From NCBI GenBank assembly GCA_002502785.1, contig DAQG01000065.1, forward strand, positions 1-24,800: DNA of 24,800 bases. Direction: 5' to 3'. This stretch comes from Methanothrix harundinacea (GTDB lineage: Archaea > Halobacteriota > Methanosarcinia > Methanotrichales > Methanotrichaceae). The translations under genes and the position numbers were made by a program. The notes below the pieces were generated by a model. The model did not search any database and was not told where the DNA came from. It worked only from the letters and a program-made list of their open reading frames with translations. This document shows, in pieces, positions 14,441-22,390 of this stretch. The stretch's first letter is position 1, and every line of letters starts with the position of its first letter.

Positions 14441-17011
14441 TCACTCACCCCTCCCCCGAAGGAAGGCCCCTCCCGTGGTGCCGCCCATCGAGATCTTCCT
14501 CGCCTCCCTCTTGAGCCGGTCGAGGTCGCCGCCCTCCCCCGCCAGCGCATCGCTGTATATCTCGGCCATCTTCCGGGCGTACTTGGCGGTCCTGCCCCGG
14601 GCGTCGATGGCGATCGACTCTATCCCCATCCCGGCTAGCTTCGGCACCTGGTCTATCAGGGAGAGCTCGACGGCGTTAAATATGTGGGTCCTGCACTCGC
14701 CGTCCCTTCTGACGGGAAAGACGCGGCCGGTTTCGTCCTCGATCCCCCAGAACACCTCCCCGGAGCCCGCGACGGACTCGCAACCCAGGGCCGATGAGAG
14801 AAGGCAGTTTTCGGCCACCATCGCCTCCGTGTTCCCCTGGACCAGAACTTCTAGATCCGGACGGTTCGAGATGGACTGAGACCTAGCCGCCAGCTCCTCC
14901 ACTTCCCGGGCCGAGAGTTCCGGCGAAAGGGTAAGCCTCTGGAAGGAAGACACCAACGCCTCGACGGCGAGGCTGTTCCAGACGTTCAGGCCTACGGACC
15001 CTGATATCCTAATATCGGGAACCTGAGCCCTAACGGCCTCGGCGGTCCCCACGCCTTCGACCATCACCTCCTCCACGTCGGCACTTTTCAGCAGGGGGGC
15101 TGCGAAATCGATAAAACGGCGCCGGGAGATCTTAGGCCACTTCCAGACCAGGCTGGCGTTCCCACCCCCGCAGATCTCTTTTGCTAGGCGGAGCACTTTT
15201 AGGACGTCGCCGGGACCAGTCTTCCCGGGCCTGCACATCCTGCCCTCGGCGATCCCGACGACGGGCTCGAAGTAGACCCGACGGCATCCCCCCTCCACCG
15301 CCCCGGATACCGCCTCAAGGGTGCTCGCATATATCGAGACAGACAGTTTTGACATGACCGAAGGCGGTCTTCGGGGCGTGGCCCTTCGTCTCTCAACCAG
15401 CCCGTCGAGCCTCTCCCTCGCTCCTCTCACCACCTCATCAGAAGGCCTGAACGAGACGGCGATCTCCCGCTCGGCCTTCTCAAGAAACTCTCGTCTGAGC
15501 CTGTTGATCTCCCCAAGGGGCGCGAATAGCCCGCCGGGATAGTCCATCTCGACCTTTTTCACGACGAAGGGAGTGCCCCCGGTCTTTCGGTGCTGGGCTT
15601 CGATCTGGTCTTCTGAGAGGGGCCGTTTGATGGCCGGCTCCATCGAAAAGTCGGCCTCCAGATCGGCTAGCACCTCTTTTCCGCCCGGCAGAAAGATTCT
15701 GCCTTCCAGGGCGGGCTTTCTCTCTTCCCATCCGACTCTCAGATCTATGGGGATCTCCGGCTCGCTCCGAGTTCCTCGACTTTCGCCAAGCCCGGCTCTC
15801 CGGGTGAGAAAGACCTCTGCACCCCTTTCCACGGGCTCCTGGACGGCGAGCCGGAAGAGGCCGTCAGCGGCCTGGGGGCGAGACCTGACCACCACTCCAT
15901 GCTCTTTTTTGCCAGAGAATATCACCAGGCCGTCCCCCTCATTTGGCAGAAGATCGCCCTCGATCCTTACTGCGGCCACCTTACGGCGACCGTCCCATGT
16001 GACGACCTTCCCGACCCGAAGGCCCCGGTTGTCGAACCGATCCGCGCTGACCAGGTCTCCCCTGGCCGCGCCGCCGATGCAGCCTGCTGTGAACTGGCGG
16101 TTGAAGGCGAGGGCTAGGTCTCTTTCGTCCTCCTCGGACGGGGCCCACTCGCCTCTGGATATGGCGTCAAGTGCCCTCCTGTATATCGAGACCGCGACTC
16201 TGACGTAATCGGGTGACCTCATCCTACCCTCGATCTTCAGAGCCTCGATGGGGGCCTTCACCAGATCATCAAGATGACTGTAGACGGCGAGGTCCCTTGT
16301 GGACAGGAGGTACCTTCCCCTCAGGGGTACCTTTTCCAGCTCAAGAGGCCTTCCATAAGCGTCCAGCCTCCTGCCCTCTCCTCTGACGAGTAGGTAGGGC
16401 TTTCTGCAGGGCTGGGCGCAGGTCCCCCGGTTTCCGCTCCGCCCGCCGATGACCGACGAGAGGAGACACTGGCCTGAGTAAGAGTAGCATAGGGCTCCAT
16501 GGACGAATACCTCGACGCCGATTGAGCCATTTTTTCCGATCTCCTCCACCTCGGCAAGGGTGAGCTCTCTTGCGAGAACCGCCCGTTTCAGCCCCATCTT
16601 CGCGGCCTCCTGGGCCCCTTCGAGGCTGCATATCGTCATCTGGGTTGAGGCGTGTAGCTCCAGTTCAGGAACCAGATATCTTGCCAGCCGGACGACCCCC
16701 AGGTCCTGGACCAGGACCGCATCCGCACCGACCTCGAAAAGCCAGACTAGACGACGGGCAACCTCCTCGACCTCTCTCTCCGGGATGAGGGTGTTAACGG
16801 TGACGTAGACCTTGACACCCCTGAGGTGAGCGTAGCCGATGGCCCTCTCAAGCTCAGAGTCGTCGAAGTTTGGGGCGCTTTGCCTTGCTCCGAACCGTTT
16901 TCCTGCAAGGTAGACGGCGTCGGCTCCCGACTCGATCGCCGCTTCTAGCCCCTCCCAGGACCCGGCGGGGGCGAGAAGCTCGGGCAGCTCTCTCGATCGT
17001 CTCACGGTCAA
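14441..17011 (-). CDS. U32 family protein with DUF3656, probable RNA-modifying enzyme
   Basis: U32 proteins were first called collagenase-like peptidases. Better-studied members (RlhA, TrhP/YegQ) hydroxylate 23S rRNA or tRNA uridines and carry an iron-sulfur cluster. The N-terminal half (residues 8-330) is a TIM-barrel-like U32 domain with the family signature EVFVHGALCYSYSGQC (167-182). Four cysteines at 175, 182, 198 and 202 are the expected cluster ligands. A DUF3656-like region follows, and after about residue 560 a second U32-like barrel repeats the plan (VLVQGNTEAMVAENC). The length, 856 residues, suits the large U32-DUF3656 form. The start is TTG 17011 or GTG 17005: CCAGGTAG lies just upstream of both, and the TATA spacing slightly favours the GTG. 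A role in RNA modification is inferred from the family. Confidence 0.85.
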   Translation of the reverse strand: MTVRRSRELPELLAPAGSWEGLEAAIESGADAVYLAGKRFGARQSAPNFDDSELERAIGYAHLRGVKVYVTVNTLIPEREVEEVARRLVWLFEVGADAVLVQDLGVVRLARYLVPELELHASTQMTICSLEGAQEAAKMGLKRAVLARELTLAEVEEIGKNGSIGVEVFVHGALCYSYSGQCLLSSVIGGRSGNRGTCAQPCRKPYLLVRGEGRRLDAYGRPLELEKVPLRGRYLLSTRDLAVYSHLDDLVKAPIEALKIEGRMRSPDYVRVAVSIYRRALDAISRGEWAPSEEDERDLALAFNRQFTAGCIGGAARGDLVSADRFDNRGLRVGKVVTWDGRRKVAAVRIEGDLLPNEGDGLVIFSGKKEHGVVVRSRPQAADGLFRLAVQEPVERGAEVFLTRRAGLGESRGTRSEPEIPIDLRVGWEERKPALEGRIFLPGGKEVLADLEADFSMEPAIKRPLSEDQIEAQHRKTGGTPFVVKKVEMDYPGGLFAPLGEINRLRREFLEKAEREIAVSFRPSDEVVRGARERLDGLVERRRATPRRPPSVMSKLSVSIYASTLEAVSGAVEGGCRRVYFEPVVGIAEGRMCRPGKTGPGDVLKVLRLAKEICGGGNASLVWKWPKISRRRFIDFAAPLLKSADVEEVMVEGVGTAEAVRAQVPDIRISGSVGLNVWNSLAVEALVSSFQRLTLSPELSAREVEELAARSQSISNRPDLEVLVQGNTEAMVAENCLLSSALGCESVAGSGEVFWGIEDETGRVFPVRRDGECRTHIFNAVELSLIDQVPKLAGMGIESIAIDARGRTAKYARKMAEIYSDALAGEGGDLDRLKREARKISMGGTTGGAFLRGRGE

Positions 17012-17027
17012 CTACCTGGAAGGGCGA

Positions 17028-17040
17028 GATATATCTTTAT
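17028..17040. promoter_or_regulatory. Shared divergent TATA region (U32 gene and TauE gene)
   Basis: One AT block, GATATATCTTTAT, lies 23-36 bases from the GTG at 17064 on the plus strand and 17-29 bases from TTG 17011 (23-35 from GTG 17005) on the minus strand. The two start codons are only about 52 bases apart. A single TATA element, or two overlapping ones, must serve both genes, and both transcripts would be leaderless or nearly so. Confidence 0.5.
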
Positions 17041-17063
17041 CTGATTCCGTCACCCGTCGTCTT

Positions 17064-17912
17064 GTGGAACTCGTCTACGTCCTCGCCCTCATGATCACGG
17101 GAGTCGCCGCGGGCTTCGCCTCCGGGATGCTGGGGGTCGGAGGCTGCTTCATAATGGTGCCGATCCAGTTCTGGGTCCTGACCTCCATGGGGGTCGAGCC
17201 GACGCTGGCGACCCGGATCTCCTTTGGGACCGCTCTTGCGGTGGCCCTTCCCACCTCAATCAACGCCGCCTATGGGCACCGCCGGTGGGGCGCGGTCGTC
17301 CCGAGGGCAGCCCTCCTCCTCGGCATATCGGGCCTTGTCGGCGCCTTCTTTGGAGGCGTCGTGGCGGCTCACGCTCCTGGAAACCTCCTAAGGATCATCT
17401 TCGGCCTCGTCATAATCGCGGCCGCTTTGAGGATGGTGATGGGTCCCGGTCCTCAAGCCGAGGGTGGTGGAGGTTTGGGCGGGGAAAAGCAGGTGGCAAA
17501 AAGCGACTCGTGCTACCTTCTCTTTGGCCTTCCCCTCGGCTTTTTATGCGGCCTCATCGGGATCGGGGGCGGGGTGATCATGGTCCCAGTCCTCTCGATG
17601 GCGATGGGCTTCGGGATGCACAGGGCCGTTGGAACCTCCGCCGCCGCCATAATCCTCACGTCGTTCGGAGGAACCATCTCCTACGTCTACAGCGGCCTCG
17701 CCGTCTCTGGCCTTCCACCCCACAGCGTGGGATACGTCAACCTCCTCCAGTGGGCGCTTCTTGCCGGTACGAGCGTCCCGACGGCCTGCGTCGGAGTCAG
17801 GGTAGCCCACCGATTTTCTGCCGACAGGCTGAGGGTGGTCTTCACAGTCCTGATGATCTATATGGGCCTGAGGATGATGGGGGTCTTCGAGCTGCTTCAC
17901 CTGCCGATATGA
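17064..17912 (+). CDS. TauE/SafE family permease
   Basis: This family (formerly DUF81) contains membrane permeases proposed to export sulfite, sulfoacetate or related small organic anions. The 282-residue protein has about eight hydrophobic segments in two similar halves. Each half starts with the glycine-rich family motif: GFASGMLGVGGCFIMVP near 19-35 and GFLCGLIGIGGGVIMVP near 160-176. A loop rich in Gly and charged residues (about 131-147) joins the halves. The start is GTG at 17064, supported by TATA spacing. The substrate cannot be told from sequence. It is divergently transcribed from the U32 gene and nothing else is linked to it. Confidence 0.85.
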   Translation: MELVYVLALMITGVAAGFASGMLGVGGCFIMVPIQFWVLTSMGVEPTLATRISFGTALAVALPTSINAAYGHRRWGAVVPRAALLLGISGLVGAFFGGVVAAHAPGNLLRIIFGLVIIAAALRMVMGPGPQAEGGGGLGGEKQVAKSDSCYLLFGLPLGFLCGLIGIGGGVIMVPVLSMAMGFGMHRAVGTSAAAIILTSFGGTISYVYSGLAVSGLPPHSVGYVNLLQWALLAGTSVPTACVGVRVAHRFSADRLRVVFTVLMIYMGLRMMGVFELLHLPI

Positions 17913-17980
17913 CTTTCGTCCCAGGCCCCGTCAACTTCCAGCATTGTCACCTTCCATCATAACCGCGTCCAGATGACCAT

Positions 17981-17990
17981 CTTTATAAAT
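17981..17990 (+). promoter_or_regulatory. TATA box of a possible small transcript
   Basis: CTTTATAAAT is a good archaeal TATA box and predicts a transcript start near 18010. This is about 220 bases upstream of the TPR gene, so it either drives a long leader or a separate small transcript. Confidence 0.5.
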
Positions 17991-18007
17991 CAGGCAAGCC
18001 TTTAATT

Positions 18008-18061
18008 CGAGGGGAGCGGTGATTCGGGGTGGACGAGTTTTCAGGCTCAGTTAGCCCCTCG
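18008..18061 (+). other. Inverted repeat in the leader region
   Basis: CGAGGGG (18008-18014) and CCCCTCG (18055-18061) can pair, extended by one T-A pair on the outside, around a loop of about 40 bases. The stem would begin right at the predicted transcript start and would hide the Shine-Dalgarno-like sequence before the GTG at 18029. Confidence 0.35.
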
Positions 18062-18118
18062 AGGTCCTTCAAGGCGTGTCAGACCTTTCCACAAATGTTT
18101 AAATCAAATCGGAAATAA
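18029..18118 (+). CDS. Possible 29-residue peptide
   Basis: GTG 18029 opens a 30-codon frame ending TAA, encoding VDEFSGSVSPSRSFKACQTF and then a basic tail KSNRK. Upstream is GGAGCGGTGAT (18013-18023), close to the archaeal ribosome-binding consensus, and a good TATA box lies at 17981-17990. The composition is not that of a membrane peptide and no family is recognised. The signals are better than expected for a random short frame, but it may be chance or a leader peptide for the TPR gene. Confidence 0.35.
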   Translation: MDEFSGSVSPSRSFKACQTFPQMFKSNRK

Positions 18119-18231
18119 AAGACCACTGGTGCCGCTGGGTGAATAAAAGGTGTCACCAACAGGACGATATAATGCCTGCTCTTTGAATTTCAAATTTCAA
18201 TATTCTAAATGAAGAGGGAGTTCGGGTAAAA

Positions 18232-19629
18232 ATGGCCATCGAGATGAGCAGCCCCTGGATAGCGGGACCCGTCGGCGCGGCAGCCGGTGCGGCTCTTGCA
18301 TGGATCGCCACCGAGTACAACACCAGGAAGACCTACAGGAACGTGATCCTGCTTTTGACGAAGAGCGCCGACGACTTCGCAGAGATGGGCCAGGTTGAGA
18401 AGGCCCTCTCCATCTACGACCAGATCCTGAAGGACGTTCCGAGGCTTGAGCCTGCCGTCCGGGGAGAGGTCAGGTTCAAGCAGGGGCTCAGCTACTACGG
18501 CCAGTCCTTCGAGGGGGCGAGGGATACGAACCTGCGTCGGGCGGTCGAGGCCTTCGAGGAGGCGATAAAGCTCTACAAGCCCGAAAAGCATCCCGTCGAG
18601 CACGCCCAGGCCCAGAACGGCCTCGGGATGTCCCTGGTCCGAATCTCGGAGACCGGTGGCGAAGGGTGGAGCGAGCGGGCGCAAGGAGGGCAGGGGGGGC
18701 AGAAAGAGCAGAACCTGAAGCTGGCGGTCGGCGCCTTCGAGGAGGCGCTGAAGCTTTACGCCGCCGAGGCCAGGGCGCAGGAGCACGCCCAAACTGAAAA
18801 CAACCTCGGCGACGCCTATCTTCTCTTATCCGGGCTTGGAGGCGGGGATGAGGTCGCGACTGCAAACGCAGCCGAAAATCTGAAGCGGGCAATAGGCGCC
18901 TACGAGGAGGCCCTGAAGTTCAGAACTTTAGAGGATCATCCCGAAGACTACGCTGAGACCCAGAACAGCCTCGGACGGGCTCGGATGTCCCTGGCCCAAA
19001 TCGAGGACGGCGTGATGCGGGAGGCGCTCATCGAGAAGGCGGTCAGCTCCTTCAAGGCCGCCCTGGAGATCAGGACCGCCGACTCACAGCCCGAGGAGCG
19101 GGCCGAGACCCAGACCCTCCTCGGCCAGGCTCTGGTCCTTGAGTCCGAGCCTCAGGTGAGCGGGAGCGAGATCCACTGGGCGGACCGGGAAGGGCTCAAG
19201 ATGGCGATCGAGGCCTATGAGGAGGCTCTGGCCGTTCGGACCCGAGAGTCCCACCCCGAGGAATACGCCGAGACGAAAAACCTCCTCGGAAGAGCTCTAG
19301 TCATCCTCTCGGGCCCGGCCAGCGGTCCCGAAGACGCCACAAACCTCAAGCGTGCGATCCGGGCCTTCGATGAGGCTCTGACCATCCGGACCCTCGAATC
19401 AAGCCCCGAGGATTATGCAGAGACCCAGAACAACCTCGGAATTGCCTACCGGAACCTCTCGAAGCTGGAGAACCGGGAGGACAACCTGGAGCGGTCGATC
19501 TGGGCCTACGAGGAGGCGCTCCGGGCGAGGTCCGGCGGGGCGAAGAAGAAATCGGGCGAGAAGGAGAAGGGTGGGGAGGAGAAGTCAGAGGAGGAAACGG
19601 AAGGATTGGGGGGAGTGGGCGGGGAATAG
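18232..19629 (+). CDS. Membrane-anchored TPR-repeat protein
   Basis: The 465-residue protein begins with one hydrophobic helix (about residues 10-27, GPVGAAAGAALAWIA), then a cytoplasmic-type helical body. From about residue 45 to 440 it is built of tetratricopeptide-like units of about 50-60 residues with the recurring pattern AYEEAL-x2-RT-x-E-x-HPE-x-YAETQN-x-LG; I count about seven. Such repeats stack into a superhelix that binds peptides or partner proteins. The C-terminal 27 residues are a low-complexity Lys/Glu/Gly tail. A TATA-like box (18166-18174) and GAGGGAG before the ATG fit its expression. No partner gene is obvious. Sharing of DNA between the repeats suggests growth by internal duplication. 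Confidence 0.8.
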   Translation: MAIEMSSPWIAGPVGAAAGAALAWIATEYNTRKTYRNVILLLTKSADDFAEMGQVEKALSIYDQILKDVPRLEPAVRGEVRFKQGLSYYGQSFEGARDTNLRRAVEAFEEAIKLYKPEKHPVEHAQAQNGLGMSLVRISETGGEGWSERAQGGQGGQKEQNLKLAVGAFEEALKLYAAEARAQEHAQTENNLGDAYLLLSGLGGGDEVATANAAENLKRAIGAYEEALKFRTLEDHPEDYAETQNSLGRARMSLAQIEDGVMREALIEKAVSSFKAALEIRTADSQPEERAETQTLLGQALVLESEPQVSGSEIHWADREGLKMAIEAYEEALAVRTRESHPEEYAETKNLLGRALVILSGPASGPEDATNLKRAIRAFDEALTIRTLESSPEDYAETQNNLGIAYRNLSKLENREDNLERSIWAYEEALRARSGGAKKKSGEKEKGGEEKSEEETEGLGGVGGE

Positions 19630-19763
19630 GAGAGACCACCGAAACATTTTTCGCGGAATAGTCAAACAGCGCACCGCGCTGCAAGCTGCGGGGCATTCAT
19701 TTTAGAATCACTGGAAAAGTAGATTTCGCTTCTCCAGGTCAACTTTATCACCGATGGAGGCCT

Positions 19764-20576
19764 ATGTGGCTAGGTATGGTGTATGATCACCGACGCCATG
19801 CCGGAAATGCCGGGGACCTCTGGAAGCACCTCGTCTTGGCCGAGGTCGCAGATCACCTCTTCGAGGCCGAGAAGGTCCGGGTTTACGTCGAGAGCCACGC
19901 CGGTTATCCCGAATACCGGCTCAGCCCCGGCGGCGAGTGGGAGGGAGGAGTCGGAAGGCTCTGGCCCCATCGAGAAGATCTGGCCGAATTTCCCTATTTC
20001 CAGGTTCTCTGGGACTTAAACCCTCACAAACTTGAGCGGTATCCGGGATCGGCATGCATCGTCCTCGGGCTCGCCCTCGGGCTCGGCATCGATCTTAGAG
20101 CTGAGCTGTGGGATTCGAGCCCCGAGGTCGAGAGGGCCTGGAGATTTCGTGATAAAGGCCGGAACTTATCGGGTCCGCATTTTCATCTAGGCGACGGATT
20201 TTCTGGTTCTTGCAAGCTCATGAACTATCTGGAAGAAACAGCGCTTCTGCTCATCGATTCGCCCTACATAGCAAAAGGCGACGCCGTCCTGGTCGAAGAG
20301 CTGATATCAAGGTCTGCAGAAGCCGGATGGATCGCCCTCTCCTGGCAAATGCTCGGCCTGGAAACCCGCCCGAATCCTGCTTGCGAATTCCGAGAATTTA
20401 CGCTTTGCTTTGAAGAGGCGGGTCTTGAGTGTGGCCCCTGGAAGGGCGCAACGATGATCCTCGGCTGGGATGAGGATCGCTTTTCGGGCCCAAAGATCAA
20501 CGACCTGATTGAAAAGCTTGGGAGGATCGAGGAAGAGTTACCGAGGATCGCGGCCCGAATGCCAGAATCTTTTTAA
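19764..20576 (+). CDS. RlmJ-like adenine-N6 methyltransferase
   Basis: In E. coli, RlmJ methylates A2030 of 23S rRNA at N6 using S-adenosylmethionine. This 270-residue protein, close to the usual 280, keeps the family's N-terminal YDHRRHAGNAGDLWKH (YRHxFHAGNxADVLKH in RlmJ), the SHAGYPEY segment (THAGxGxY), ERYPGSACI (YPGSP) and LLIDSPY where the catalytic D-P-P-Y motif should be. The Pro to Ser change in the second position of that motif is unusual. The fold assignment is firm; activity and target are uncertain. GGAGG ends three bases before the ATG at 19764, and a second ATG at 19776 gives a start closer to bacterial RlmJ. The gene is 38 bases upstream of the potassium channel gene. Confidence 0.75.
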   Translation: MWLGMVYDHRRHAGNAGDLWKHLVLAEVADHLFEAEKVRVYVESHAGYPEYRLSPGGEWEGGVGRLWPHREDLAEFPYFQVLWDLNPHKLERYPGSACIVLGLALGLGIDLRAELWDSSPEVERAWRFRDKGRNLSGPHFHLGDGFSGSCKLMNYLEETALLLIDSPYIAKGDAVLVEELISRSAEAGWIALSWQMLGLETRPNPACEFREFTLCFEEAGLECGPWKGATMILGWDEDRFSGPKINDLIEKLGRIEEELPRIAARMPESF

Positions 20577-20614
20577 CGTATCCCGACCCAACCGGTATCT
20601 GAGGGAGTATTGCT

Positions 20615-22270
20615 TTGCGCAGAGTCTTATGTTACGTCCTGGCAACGTTCCTCTTGGTCGCCCTCTATGGCCAGATCTTCATGGAGCTGATGAGGTATGA
20701 GGGCCAGCTCGAAAACGTCGATCCAGTGACCGCCGTCTACTGGGTGATCATCACCATGACCACTGTGGGGTACGGAGAGGTCATCTTTTACAGCCCCTTC
20801 GGCAGGATCTTCAGCACCCTTGTGAGCCTCTCTGGGATATTCATCCTCTTCGCGGTGGCCCTACCACTGATCGTCACACCGGGTCTAGAGCGCCTGAGCA
20901 GCGAGCTGCCCTCGAAAGCCCCGCCGAAGATGAAGGACCACATAATAATCTGCGGCTACAACCCCATAGTGGAAGCGCTTTCGGAGAACTTCCGAAGACA
21001 GAAAGTCCCCTTTCTGGTGATCGAGAGATCTGAAGAGACGGCCAGAAAGATCAGCAAAAAGTATCAGGTCATATGGGGGGATCCTGCCCAAAGGGAGGTT
21101 CTCCAGAGCGCCAAAATCGAATCAGCCAAGCTCCTCATCGCCAACGAAAAGGACGAGAGAAACACCGACATCGCATTGACCGCGAGGGAGATATCAGACG
21201 TGGAGGTGGTGGCCCTGGCCGAAGACCTGGCAAGGGCGCGGTTCCTCAGCTACGCGGGAGCCACGAGGGTAATATCGCCCAAAAGCCTTCTTGGAACCTT
21301 CATAGCCCAGATCATCTCACCTCCAAGGGAGGGGGTATTTCCGGGGGCTTTCAAGCTCTTCGGGGGTGTGATGGCCCCGCTTCCCATCTATCCAGGAAGC
21401 CCTCTGATAGGAAAAGAGGTTCACGACCCTGTCATTCCCGAGACCGGCGCGCGGGTCGTGGGGATGTGGAAAAGGGGCAGGTTCGTCTCGATTCCGAAGG
21501 AGGAAGTAATCAGGTCCAACACGGTGCTGATGGCGCTGGGGGAGGCCGAGGCCCTGGACCGGCTGAGAGATCTCACCATCGGGCCTCCCAGGGAGGGCCC
21601 CTTGATTGTGATCGGCTACGGCGACGTCGGAAGGCGGATCGTCAATGTCCTCTCCGAGAGAGGGGTATCGCCATCGGTGGTGGACAGGCGAGAGCTCTGC
21701 GACACCTGTTTCAGGCACGTTGCCGGGGACGGCGCCTCCGAGGCGGTCCTGGTGGAGGCGGGGGCCAAGGAGGCCGTAGCGATTCTGATAATGCTGAACG
21801 ATGACTCCGACGTGGTCTTCGCCACCCTTCTAGCCAGAAACCTGAACGGCGACGCCTTCATAGTGGCGAGGGCAAACCACCTCAGCTCGGCGGAGAAGAT
21901 TTGTCGAGCCGGCGCCGACTACGTGGCCTCGGTTCCGATCGTTGCAAGCCACATGCTCGCCAAGATCGCTCAGAAGCAGGAAGAAGAGTTCACCATGATC
22001 TACGAGGAGCTGGAGATGACCAGGTTCCGGGTGGGCTGGGGGTCGCGCCTCGACGGCAAGAGCATCGGGGAGCTGAACCTTCCCGAGAAGCTCGGCTGCA
22101 GCGTGGTGGCCATCGAGAGGGACGGTCGGGGCATGTTATCCATCGTCCCCGAGACGGTGGTGAAGAGAGGAGACCTTCTCGCGATCATCGGAAGTTTCGA
22201 GAGCATAGAGAAGTTCGGCCGCCGTTACGGATGGCGAACTCCGTTGAAATGGAAGCATCGGTCGGCCTGA
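20615..22270 (+). CDS. Two-helix potassium channel with tandem RCK domains
   Basis: The 551-residue protein has one transmembrane helix (4-24), a pore loop with the selectivity filter TTVGYGE (49-55), a second helix (64-88), and two cytoplasmic RCK units. Four copies would form a gated potassium channel like MthK or GsuK, but with both RCK domains in one chain as in GsuK. RCK1 begins HIIICGYNPIVEAL (109-122) and lacks the GxGxxG glycines. RCK2 has the full GYGDVG motif (about 334-339). So nucleotide, if bound, is probably held by RCK2. The C-terminus has a TrkA-C-like domain. The start is TTG 20615, with GAGGGAG seven bases upstream. Confidence 0.88.
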   Translation: MRRVLCYVLATFLLVALYGQIFMELMRYEGQLENVDPVTAVYWVIITMTTVGYGEVIFYSPFGRIFSTLVSLSGIFILFAVALPLIVTPGLERLSSELPSKAPPKMKDHIIICGYNPIVEALSENFRRQKVPFLVIERSEETARKISKKYQVIWGDPAQREVLQSAKIESAKLLIANEKDERNTDIALTAREISDVEVVALAEDLARARFLSYAGATRVISPKSLLGTFIAQIISPPREGVFPGAFKLFGGVMAPLPIYPGSPLIGKEVHDPVIPETGARVVGMWKRGRFVSIPKEEVIRSNTVLMALGEAEALDRLRDLTIGPPREGPLIVIGYGDVGRRIVNVLSERGVSPSVVDRRELCDTCFRHVAGDGASEAVLVEAGAKEAVAILIMLNDDSDVVFATLLARNLNGDAFIVARANHLSSAEKICRAGADYVASVPIVASHMLAKIAQKQEEEFTMIYEELEMTRFRVGWGSRLDGKSIGELNLPEKLGCSVVAIERDGRGMLSIVPETVVKRGDLLAIIGSFESIEKFGRRYGWRTPLKWKHRSA

Positions 22271-22306
22271 TCCGTCGGATCATTGAAGGCTCTGAGATGG
22301 GATGAG

Positions 22307-22351
22307 AGATCTACCAACTAGATCTACCAATTAGAATTAGATCGACGAATT
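22307..22351 (+). repeat. Three 13-bp direct repeats before the CoA-transferase gene
   Basis: AGATCTACCAACT (22307-22319) and AGATCTACCAATT (22320-22332) are adjacent and differ at one base. A third copy, AGATCGACGAATT (22339-22351), differs from the second at two bases and follows after six bases. The array ends 39 bases before the start codon, where a regulator could block or recruit transcription machinery. Phasing of 13 and 19 bases does not match whole helix turns. Confidence 0.55.
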
Positions 22352-22390
22352 TGAATGACTGTGTTTGTTGTAGGAGGAGGGGATCTTCAG

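Noticed and set aside
17285..17962. 225-codon plus-strand frame inside and past the TauE/SafE gene
   Set aside because: The translation is rich in Arg, Gly and Pro, as out-of-frame reading of GC-rich DNA gives. The permease frame has clear membrane helices and family motifs.
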